Source: Apostichopus japonicus
Lineage: Eukaryota; Echinodermata; Holothuroidea; Aspidochirotida; Stichopodidae
DNA length: 64,000 nt
Assembly (NCBI RefSeq): GCF_037975245.1
Contig: NC_092576.1
Location: 6,180,001 to 6,244,000 of the forward strand
Direction: 5' to 3'
Shown here: positions 1 through 9,134 of the stretch, one piece after another
Layout of the letters: each line of letters begins with the position of its first letter
How positions within the stretch are numbered: position 1 is the stretch's first letter
Translations under genes and position numbers: made by a program
The notes under the pieces: model-generated
Seen by the model: only the letters and a program-made list of their open reading frames with translations
Told to the model about the DNA's origin: nothing
Databases searched by the model: none

Positions 1-820
1 ACTTCGAAACGCTACTCGCTTAGCGCGACTTCGTACATTTTCCCAATTATTTATCTTGTCTTTTAGCTGAAGATTGATTTGCGAAAAATATCGCTATTAC
101 TCCGTTACACAAACTGCCTAAATTAAAGCGATATTTTACGCAATGAAAACCTAAATATGAAAGAGCATCTATCTTCCACTAAACTGGTGTTGAGTGAAAA
201 TCTTTGCCAAAAACATAGCAACAGTAACAGCAAACGTGTATCAAAACTCCTTAAATTGTTGTATGTTTTGCAAATTATGACTGATGGCATGTAGGAAATG
301 CCTCAAGTAATAATTTAGGAGATGTTTGTTCACCTTATAAGTGTATTGGTATTCTTACACAAAACAATTTTCCCTTCTCGTTGCTGTGTTAACGAACCCA
401 ATTTTACCCTATACCGTTGTTAGTGGTGGTGTATGGCACATTGAAGCCAATGTAACTCGACAGTTACATATGCTTTGTCGCCGAAAATGTTTTACCAAAT
501 TGACAGATAATCGTGTATTGTGGATTTCTGTCTTGCAGATCGACTGGAAATGGGTCTTTTCTCAATAAGTTTAATATCTCGAAACTCGGAATAAAGTGGT
601 TACAACTTGTTAAATATGCATTTTGGCGGCCTCAATTTTAGCTTTAATTTGGTGAGTAGTTTGCCAATTCTCTATAAGTATGTGTGTGATTCCAGTCCAG
701 GGAAAGAATCACAACAGCTCTATGTGATTTCATTACAGTTGATATTCAACAAATCTTTACTTTCATTTTATGAATTCGTGTTGAGTTATCCTTCGAATGT
801 GATACGTTTGCTTATAGCTG
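1..820. other. Intergenic, no gene recognised
   Basis: AT-rich sequence. The short open frames show no recognisable domain, no repeat pattern and no exon with good splice signals. Nothing further is supported. Confidence 0.5.
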
Positions 821-1286
821 CAGGGGCGGATCCAGGATTTTGAGAAAAGGGGGGGGGGGGCCGACATCACGATGGTAGCACTTTAGTGATCTGCGTCCTG
901 GGGGAGGGGGCCCTCCTTTAAAAATACTTCAGGTTCTTGGCGACTACGTTGCGTTAGATAGTGTAAAACCGCCTACACCCCCTTTCATTCAGATAATTAT
1001 GATATACTTGCTAACTGTGCATTGATTATCCCTGACAGTAATAGTCAGCACTATAGCACTGAGCCGTATCTAATTAATACGTAATGTCGCGTAGGCCTGA
1101 TAATTGCCTTAGTTTCAAATTTGGAATAAAAACGATCGCGTTTCAGGGAAGAGCAGCTGGATATATATTAGGCTTTTCTTTCACCAAGTTATGCCTATTA
1201 GGAATTTGAAGTACTCCCACATAAAAAAAAACGCAACTGATTTCCAAAAAGGGGGGGCCGGGTCGGCCCCCCTGGATCCGCCCCTG
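821..1286. mobile_element. MITE-like element with 16-bp terminal inverted repeats
   Basis: The left end reads CAGGGGCGGATCCAGG and the right end CCTGGATCCGCCCCTG, an exact inverted repeat, followed inward by long G (left) and C (right) tracts. AGCTG flanks both ends. The CAGGGGCG-type terminus resembles hAT elements, but the expected 8-bp target duplication is not clear here. No transposase is encoded, so it is non-autonomous. Confidence 0.7.
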
Positions 1287-2870
1287 AGCTGTCATTGTTC
1301 TGAATATTAAAACATCTATCTTTGGAAGCATAGATATATTTGTACTTCAATCGGAGCTTTAGTAATAGCGCCACCTTCATATCAGCGTATGTTTACAGCA
1401 TAATAAAATAACAAACTGGATGGTCAACTGGATATTTCTTTATGAAGCATGGTCATTCTTAGCTGTTTGAATTTTGAGCAAAAAGTTCATCTTGACTATA
1501 TTTTTATCCTCTGGTTTGAATTCAGTGTTTGAAATCAGTGAGTGAGATCCATGTTACCCCAAAGGAAATTTCATATAAAATTGTTGCTTTAAAGGAGAAA
1601 TAAACTCTGGGCTTTTGTAGTGTACATGCGGTAGGGGATAATTTTCTAATTCCATTTGTGAAATAACTAATCAAAATAAAGTTTCCCTAAATTTTACGCG
1701 AATTTCCCAATTATTTGTTTTACCCATTTGAACAAAGGCCATTTTGTTATTTTGTCTAACTATAGATATTATACGTTACATTATAAACAGATTGATTCAT
1801 GTACTGTTTAACGCACTTAATAAGGAACTATTGCGGTTCATCAGGGGAGTAATCAGGTTTTTGGTGTGGATGGGGGGGGGGAGGGGCACAGTCAAATTGT
1901 GTCCCCATTTTCAGGCACTTAACGGTGGATTGCCGTTCTGGGTAAGGGGTATAATGGGAGGGGTCTAAAGGGAGGGTTGATTTTCGAAGGGGGCTAAGAT
2001 GCAAAATGGTGCTATCATTTCCATCTTGTTAACTATACATTCGTGTACTAAAACTTTCCCTTTTTGGTACAAAATCTTCACCAATTTTTTTGGGGGAATA
2101 AACGAAATAATAAAACTTAACAATTGAATCAATAGAAAGGTCATATTGGCAAGCGGCAACCCTTACATGCATCCTGTTTTCGCGTAGCATTAATCATACT
2201 CATAGCATGCAGGCGATGTATAATCAGTGTTGTAGCAATCAACGTGACTCAATGCCCGGGTAACCTTAGCTGGTTAATTAACAGAGGCGATGAGTGTAAG
2301 GGAAGTTCGAACCTGATACTGTTAGGTCGCAACACAAACATTTTCTCTTTATATTTATCACTCTCTCCAAAGACTCCTCCCCCCACACCCATCATCGGCC
2401 CCACCCCCAGGTTTGAGTTACATTATGATTTTTTGTTGATGCTCCCTTTGATTTTTCACATTCGCCAATCGCGTCCCCAAAAGTTTATATGGTGGAGAGG
2501 GGCATTGTTTCCCCCCCCCTGCCCCTCCCCATCCCCCTTTCGCGCTGGCTACGCCACTTCTGTTCTTTCAGCCACGTGGTAAATGTACACCGGATGAGGA
2601 ACTAAATAGAACAAAAAACTTACCACGGAATTCAGTGGCCTCTTAAAAATTATTGAACCGTGAAATTCTGTCATATCAACAGTGTGACTTCCGGCTTTCA
2701 AAACATATATATAATTAATCTGAAAGCACATATTGTCAGTATAGTAGTATTATGAAAACGATTCTCTTTCAGCAGATATTGCCCGTGGAATATCATTATT
2801 AGATTACCGTTATCCACGTACAGTAAATATTCAATTCAGCTTGCTAGTTCTTACCCAATTTGTTAACATC
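1287..2870. other. Intergenic region upstream of the ML-domain gene
   Basis: No coding exon is recognised. It holds G-rich (about 1871-1885) and C-rich (about 2508-2540) tracts and ends one low-complexity stretch with GGCTACGCCACT near 2547-2558. That end resembles the hAT termini found elsewhere in the window, so a decayed element is likely, but no partner end was found. The last part should contain the promoter and 5' UTR of the gene starting at 2871; no core promoter element is clear. Confidence 0.4.
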
Positions 2871-3030
2871 ATGATCATAACCAAGATGATCGCTGTATTT
2901 GTAGTTCTCGTCGTGTTTACGGCAGTAAATAGTTTGCCGGCTTGGCCCGTCATTACTCATCTCAACAGGGAACAAGACTATGAACAGTCACCGAATAAGG
3001 AAAACAAGCCATGTGATATCCAGATCTCGG
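2871..3030 (+). CDS. ML gene exon 1 (signal peptide, first Cys)
   Basis: The ATG is followed by a hydrophobic stretch (IAVFVVLVVF) ending near NSLPAW, a typical signal peptide. The exon encodes the first ML cysteine in KPCDIQIS and ends in phase 1 at a strong donor, GTAAGT. Confidence 0.75.
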
Positions 3031-6000
3031 GTAAGTGTGTATATTACCCATTACTGAAATGGAAATATTAAAACAGAAGACTTGAGACAGAATTTTATTT
3101 TGTGTGTGTGTGTAAACGTGAGTGTTATTAATTTTCTACATCTATTCGGGCCAGCTTTAAAATATGGTAAAACCTGGATTTATTTTGTGTCTAAAATCAT
3201 CATTAAAGTTATTGTGTTAAGGTTACATAAGATAAATCTTCTACTTACGTTATGTAATGAACAAATGTTAAGTTATAGGCCTATGATCATTAACAAAACA
3301 TTCTCAATTTGTGGTAATGTACGTCATTAGCTCATAAAATACAAGTCATTCACTTAAAGAATAACTTTTATGCATAAAATTAATAATTCAATAAATCAAT
3401 AATTCTGATATGTTGTAGACTACTCAAAGACAATGTAATTAGTTAAATTTTCATTTTAATGCCACTGTGAATTTGTTGAGAAATGAACGTCTAAGCATCT
3501 CAGTGTTATCGATAGAGTGGCTAGACTACGTAATCTAGCAATAAGACCACTACAACTTAAAACTCAATCTGGAAAACTATTATTGATTTACTATCAATGC
3601 TACATTCTGGAAATTAAAAAATCTTTAACCTTAATACCTAGAGAAACATTACTGAAACTCGTTGTTGTCTTAGATGACAACATACCCTGACTACGTGTAT
3701 GTCACTATCAGCCTTTAAAATACAACGTTGGCTGTTTTTCTTTGATTTGGGATTTGGGGACCTATTTCGATGTAAAACATATCGGTTCTCAGATACTTCA
3801 TTATGAACCTACTGATAATTCTCAGAGTGTAAAAGAAAATCTCGTCAGTTACTTTTCTTCTGCTCCGAAATGTTGGACTTTTCCAGATGCCATATGGTTT
3901 ATAAAAAATATATATACAAATAAACAATCAAAAGCACTGCAGAATCACGTCATGCTAGTTAAGGTTTGTGGGGGTAATATATTAAAAAATATTTATATTA
4001 TTCCTAGGTCCATGGTCTGATGTTATGAACTTCACTGCTTCACCAAACCCACCTCGATTTGATTCGTTGCTTAAATTGGATCTTGACTTGTATATAAGTA
4101 CGTATAACATACAAGTACCAACTTATTCGGTACAACGTTGAGTTAACCCTTACTAAATGGTAACCAGTAGGTCTCATAACTAATTTGCTTATGTTTGCCG
4201 TTGTAATCATAACGGAAATCTTCTTTAAATTATACCATCTGAAGATACCCCCATGACTTTCATTTTGGATATTGTCATGTGGATGCTGATCATTTTTGTT
4301 AAATTGCCCAACCGCCACTTCCGTGATGTGGCTTTTTGTAAAGGCCGTGGCTATTCTTACAACCAGGAACAACATCGGCGAATTTCCGGTTACGCATGCG
4401 CAGAAAAGTAAATAAAGCAACTGCGCATGCAGTAGGGGTAACCCTAACCCTAAACCCTAACCGTAAATTATTGTTACTCCTTGTCGTAAAAAATTGCCAC
4501 GTTAAAGCAACTGCGCAAGCGTAACCGGAAATTATTGTTACTCCTGGTTGTAAAAATAGCCACTTTGTTTTGAAAATGGTCCTGGCTCATAGTTTTAGTA
4601 TACAAGTGTTACACTTGTAACGTCACTTGAAGGTATACCATCGCTTTACTTATCATTTTTTTTTCTGGTCAATCTCTTCGAAATACACTATCGTTGCCAT
4701 CAAATGTATAGTATATGGTACTTAGAGAATCAAACCTCTCTCCCCCCCCCTTCTCCCTTTCTTTTTGAACTATGAACATTCCAGTGTGCGATTTTGTCAT
4801 AATTAAGCTAAGCCTTAGTATGGTGTGTGGTTGAAAAATAAGCTAATTGAACAAATTTGGTAGAAACATTTAAACTCTTCCGTTGCAGTAGAGCTTATAA
4901 ACTGCACGTCAAGCGGTGTATGATTTGGTTATGTATGCATTTATTCATGTTGGGAAAAATGCAGAATTGCAGACAACAGTTAGTTTCCTTGGCTTATTTA
5001 AGTACTAGGGAAAAATAAGGATGTCGTAAGCCAATGGCATTATGGTGGGAGCAGTACTTCAAAACTAAATTACACTAACACAGTTTACGCATTTCAATAT
5101 GTTTGCAGAAGAAGACTTATTGTCTGTGACATACAAGGCAAATGTTAGCATCGATGGAAAAGGATTCCAAACTTTTGAGAAACCATTCTGTGGTTTTCAA
5201 ACCAGAAGTGATTTTTGCCCTGCTGAAAAAGGAGGTATAACCTACACGTAAATTTTAAGAAAATGTCGAGGAGTACATTTTTATATAATTACATATATAA
5301 AATACATATAATTATATAAAATGTTCAGTAGCGTTATGGTCGGGTAATGTTATATCACAAGCTGCAGTTTAATGAGATTTAACCATATGGAATTTAATGG
5401 AAAAACAAAAATTCTACACTGCAAAACCATCTTAGCATCTTAGCTCTAAATGAGGGTCCTGGATAAAGAGATATTTTTCCAGATAAAAAATCGTTATAAG
5501 AAAGTATGATTCAACATTACAGATAATCAGCGAATATTTTCTTTTTCTCATTAAAGCTTGATAGTTCCTTGTTCAACTGTAAACATATTCTGAATTCAAC
5601 CTGCTTGCTTTGTTATGCATTATGTTAGCTACATGGTACTTATACTTCGTTTATTCTTTATATTTGTCAGCGAGAAGTCACTACGAACTGGCAATATACG
5701 TTGGCTTTATTGTACAGGTAAGGCAAAGTCATTACCTGTGTTATGTTTAGTCGTGTGTAACAAAGGATTACAGCAATTAATAAGGGGTTAATCAACGGTC
5801 TAGCGTGCGTTACTCACAGGATTAATGCACGATCGGGGGATAATGCAAGCGATGCACGAGGGCGGAGCGTAGCGGAGCCCGAGTGCATCCAGCGATAGCA
5901 TTAACACCCGGAGTGCATTAATCATGTGAGTAACGCACGCTAGACCGTTGATTAACCCCGTTCATTCATACACTACCATTTGTGTGGGGGAAAAATCATA

Positions 6001-8877
6001 AAACAAAACATTTTTGGTTACATATAACCAAAGATTTTATTAAAGTGATGCCCCGTAATTTTACCGTGCGTTACTCACAGGATTAACCACGGTCAGCTGA
6101 CCTGAATGGACCAATAGGATTTAGGAATCTTTACTAAGTATGAATGAACACGTGATTATAATTGCACAAATATTCTGGTGGCGGTAACACCTAACCCAGG
6201 TTAAAAGTCTACAAGTATTATTTATACCCAGCCATGACCTGTCCATTTGTGTTTCTATTGTAAAAGCATTCAGGAGGTGATACATCATTATTATGCTGAT
6301 TTCGAACCTGTGACTGGCTTTGACCGTACAGTTAGGTAGCATTCAGACCCATCACTAACTTTGTGCATTATTTTGTTGTTCTGATTTCGAACCTGTGATT
6401 GGTTTAGACAGTACAGTTAGGTAGTAGCATGCAGACCCATCAGTATAACGTTATCTATTCTTGTTCTGATTTTGAACCTGTGACTGGCTTAGACCGTACA
6501 GTTAGGTAGCATTCAGACCCATCTGTAAGTTTGTGCATTTTTGTTGTTCTGATTTCGAACCTGTGACTGGCTTAGACCGTACAGTTAGGTAGTAGCATTC
6601 AGACCCATCAGTATAACGTTGTCCATTTCTTGTTCTGATTTCGAACCTGTGACTGGTTTAGACCGTACAGTTAGGTAGTAGCATTCAGACCCATCGGTAA
6701 AAAAACGTTGTCTATTTCTTGTTCTGATTTCGAACCTATGACTGGCTTTGACCGTACAGTTAGGTAGTAGCATTCAGACCCATCAGTATAACGTTGTCCA
6801 TTTCTTGTTCTGATTTCGAACCTGTAACTGGTTTAGACAGTATAGTTAGGTAGTAGGATTCAGACCCATCGGTAAAAAAAACGTTGTCTATTTCTTGTTC
6901 TGATTTCGAACCTATGACTGGCTTTTACCGTACAGTTAGGTAGCAGCATTCAGACCCATCAGTATAACGTTGTCCATTTCTTGTTCTGATTTCGAACCTG
7001 TGACTGGCTTAGACCGTACAGTTAGGTAGCATTCAGACCCATCTGTAAGTTTGTGCATTTTTGTTGTTCTGATTTCGAACCTGTGACTGACTTAGACCGT
7101 ACAGTTATTAGGTGGTTACATCAGACCCATCAGTAACATTGTGCATTTGATATTCCAATTGCCCATACATTCTGGAAGGGTTATTGCCTTGCTGTGGACC
7201 TGTGACCGGTTTAGAAATAGTGACCTTTAATGTATATGTATCTGATTCCAAAGCGTTGTTCATATATGGTAATAATTGTGCAAACAATCTGGAGGTATTG
7301 ACGCCTTGGTGTAAACGTATTGTATAGGCGTTCAAGCAGTGGCGTAGGAAGGTACTTTTGAGTGGGGGCGCTGAAGACTGATGGCCGGCCTGGGGGAGGG
7401 GTCTAAGGGGAGGGGGTACCCCCTCCCCTTTTGGATTTTTTTTGCATTTCCAGGTGGCCTCAGATGCAATTTGGTGCAATATAGCACATTTCAACCCACC
7501 CACTCCATTTTGTCTATAATTTTGCATTTTCACCTGGCCTTGGATGCAATTTGGTGCTCCAAATGAGATTTTTTCTCATTTGGAAATGAAAAAGGGGTTT
7601 TCTGACTTGCGAAGCGGGGGGGGGGCGGAATGATACTTCCGCCCCTCCATAACTTTCACTGGGGGGGCTGGCGCCCCCAGCCCCCCGGTTCCTACGCCCT
7701 TGCGTTCAAGTGATTTTCGACATGATTATGAATCATAACGTCAAAAACCTATATAGTACCAATGTACTCTTGTTAAATATGATAAATATGATGTTCACGG
7801 TATAGAGATATATAAAGAATCGAAGAACTATACGTATTCATCAGTCCCGCCCTGCAATGGAAAACAAATGTTATCCTCACAATACCATATTGAACTCGAA
7901 TCTTAATCAAGCACCGATCGCCAACAGCTAGAAACATTCTTTCAGTGTGCGTAAATCATGTCATTTAGTGCAGGGTTGTCCAACCTTTTGATAAGGAGGG
8001 CCACCTCGAATGATTATGATAAAGAAGGGGCCGCGTGGGCCTCAGCTCCTGTGGCATATCCAGGGTTTCGTGCCAGAGCGGCACATTTCATTGGCCCCGC
8101 CAGGGGTATGTTAGAGGGTATGGGAAATTAAGTTACTATACAAGCGGAGGAAAAAATCGCCCAAAAGACCCCCATATTGCAGGAAATGACACTTTACAAG
8201 CCTTCTGATCTGTATCAAAACAATCTTAATGATCTCTGAAATTTATCAAGAAAGAATACCTGGGTAAAAGTACATTTGTTAATTAATGAGGTTGGTGGGC
8301 CGGACGGGACCTTGCGGCGGACCGCACTGTGGCCCGCGGGCCGTCGGTTGGACAACCCTGATTTAGTGTGTACAACTCAGTTTCTCGATTACGGGTTCCG
8401 ACCTTCATCGTGAAGAATTCACGACAGTCCGGACGTCACCTCATTTTCAGAATCCGTTGGTGCGGTGGTGTGCTGCAATAATGTGTGTTTTTACGACTTG
8501 GCAGGTTTGTCAATAAAACAGATAATCAGCCACGTTATGAGATTTAAAAAAGAAAAAACACTATAATTTGAATTAGTGTGTGTAGAAAAGGTAATGCAAT
8601 TACTTTATCAAATAAGCCATATTGTGCAAGTAAGATAATTTTTCCTGTACTAAGATTTTAAACCGAAAAAAAGATATTGCTTTCCTTTCCTTTCACATTT
8701 TCTTATGAAGTTATGCTAAAACCCTACTAGACATCGATTAATTTGTCTCACGGATTCTTAATTTGTCGTTTTCTCTCCTTTCTCTTAAAGTATTCGTTTT
8801 CCTGTGTCGCACAATTTCTCAACCAAGATGACGAGATGTTATTCACTATTATCACCAAGAACTGTACTATCAACTGA
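2871..8877 (+). CDS. Secreted ML-domain (MD-2-related lipid recognition) protein, 5 exons, 169 aa
   Basis: The exons are 2871-3030, 4008-4097, 5109-5234, 5671-5717 and 8791-8877. All introns are GT-AG and the phases agree (1,1,1,0), giving 169 codons plus TGA. Residues 1-21 form a signal peptide with a hydrophobic core. The mature part has the ML pattern: a first Cys at 48, a PNPP turn near 66-69, a KEDL strand near 84-87, Cys 111 and 120, an AEKG turn, and a final hairpin with Cys 146 and DEMLF at 155-159. NxS/T sites lie at 61, 95 and 165. ML proteins such as MD-2, GM2 activator and NPC2 bind lipids in a beta-cup, outside the cell or in lysosomes. Which of these it most resembles cannot be settled here; MD-2-like is my best reading. 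The last intron (3.07 kb) is full of repeats, and an antisense SINE starts 39 bp after the stop. Confidence 0.75.
4008..4097 (+). CDS. ML gene exon 2
   Basis: The acceptor is TTATTCCTAG. The phase-1 entry reads GPWSDVMNFTASPNPPRF, then a LDLDLY strand. It leaves in phase 1 at donor GTACGT. The PNPP turn and the following strand match the early ML fold. Confidence 0.7.
4347..4563. repeat. Foldback element with a telomere-like core
   Basis: The left arm (about 4347-4402) and right arm (about 4510-4563) are imperfect inverted repeats of roughly 55 bp, starting GTGGCTATTCTTACAACCAGG and ending CCTGGTTGTAAAAATAGCCAC. The centre at about 4438-4462 has CCCTAA-type repeats (ACCCTAACCCTAAACCCTAA). 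It lies in intron 2 of the ML gene and is probably a MITE-like element. Confidence 0.65.
5109..5234 (+). CDS. ML gene exon 3
   Basis: The acceptor is GTTTGCAG. It encodes KEDLLSVTYKANVSIDGKG, then FEKPFC and DFCPAEKG. These are the two central cysteines expected in ML domains. Donor GTATAA, phase 1. Confidence 0.8.
5671..5717 (+). CDS. ML gene exon 4 (47 bp)
   Basis: The acceptor is ATTTGTCAG and the donor GTAAGG. It encodes a short beta-strand segment, RSHYELAIYVGFIVQ. Entry is phase 1 and exit phase 0, matching exon 5. Confidence 0.65.
5784..5958. repeat. Near-perfect 47-bp inverted repeat, foldback MITE
   Basis: The arms 5784-5830 and 5912-5958 are reverse complements with one mismatch, starting GGGGTTAATCAACGGTCTAG. 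The interior is also palindromic (GATGCACGAGGGC against GCCCGAGTGCATC) around GGAGCGTAGCGGA. A related half-site, GCGTTACTCACAGGATTAA, recurs near 6066. The transposon family is not assigned. Confidence 0.75.
6297..7140. repeat. Tandem array, ten units of 83-90 bp
   Basis: The units begin TGATTTCGAACCTGTGACTG at 6297, 6382, 6467, 6550, 6636, 6725, 6811, 6901, 6987 and 7070. Two alternating spacer types occur (ATCAGTATAACGTTGTC and ATCTGTAAGTTTGTGC). The array marks the left limit of the large duplication; its partner at 42 kb has five units. It lies in the last intron of the ML gene. Confidence 0.85.
7337..7702. mobile_element. hAT-type MITE, copy in first duplicate
   Basis: It starts CAGTGGCGTAGGAA and ends TTCCTACGCCCTTG, flanked by an exact 8-bp target duplication CGTTCAAG at 7329-7336 and 7703-7710. 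The ends are lined with G and C tracts. It has no coding capacity. The TIR and 8-bp duplication are diagnostic of the hAT superfamily. Confidence 0.9.
7971..8360. mobile_element. Second hAT-type MITE family, first duplicate
   Basis: The TIRs CAGGGTTGTCCAACC and GGTTGGACAACCCTG are flanked by the exact 8-bp duplication ATTTAGTG (7963-7970 and 8361-8368). The right end is G+C-rich (GTGGCCCGCGGGCC). It is non-autonomous. Confidence 0.9.
8791..8877 (+). CDS. ML gene exon 5 (last exon)
   Basis: A pyrimidine-rich tract (TTTTCTCTCCTTTCTCTTAAAG) precedes it. It encodes YSFSCVAQFLNQDDEMLF and then a short tail to TGA, the expected last ML hairpin with its cysteine. It lies inside the segment duplicated at 42-64 kb; the orphan second copy at 43960-44045 carries a 1-bp deletion. 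Confidence 0.65.
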   Translation, partial: YSFSCVAQFLNQDDEMLFTIITKNCTIN

Positions 8878-8915
8878 TTATTCACGCCATCATTCGACCA
8901 TTTGTATGTATTTTA

Positions 8916-9134
8916 GATCCTCCTGCAAGCAGGAACTCGCGAAGAAGCCTCATTGGCTTATCGAAGCCGCAAGCTGACCGAAGTCATTCTCTTACATTCA
9001 CATTTAACGTCCATGATTATGAATTGTTAATTGTTAACAACTCTGTAACTGGACGACATACATTAATCTTGGAGTGACTCAAACTCGGGACCTTATGATT
9101 GAAAGGCACCGGCGTTAACCACTGTGCTAACACA
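8916..9134 (-). mobile_element. tRNA-derived SINE
   Basis: Read on the minus strand, it begins with a tRNA-like head with an A-box-like TAGCACAGTGGTTAACG and a B-box-like GAGTTTGAGTCACTCC. It ends with the palindromic CCTGCTTGCAGGAGGATC. Two relatives lie at 44084-44302 and 53625-53771. Its plus strand happens to give a protein-like open frame. Confidence 0.8.

Noticed and set aside
6297..7140. CRISPR-like array of regular repeats
   Set aside because: Repeats and spacers vary together in an 85-bp tandem unit, there are no unique spacers or cas genes, and the DNA is eukaryotic.
8463..8516. Possible extra ML exon (TTTTCAG acceptor, 54 bp, GTTTGT donor)
   Set aside because: It would keep phase, but its translation does not match the ML fold and the domain closes well without it.
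8916..9077. Plus-strand open frame starting DPPASRNSRRSLIG after a TTTTAG acceptor, looking like a coding exon
   Set aside because: It is the reverse strand of a tRNA-derived SINE with A- and B-box-like motifs, and it recurs at 44084 and 53625 with indels that break the frame.
9071..9134. A functional tRNA gene on the minus strand
   Set aside because: Only degenerate A and B boxes are present, no cloverleaf can be closed, and the sequence runs directly into a SINE body.
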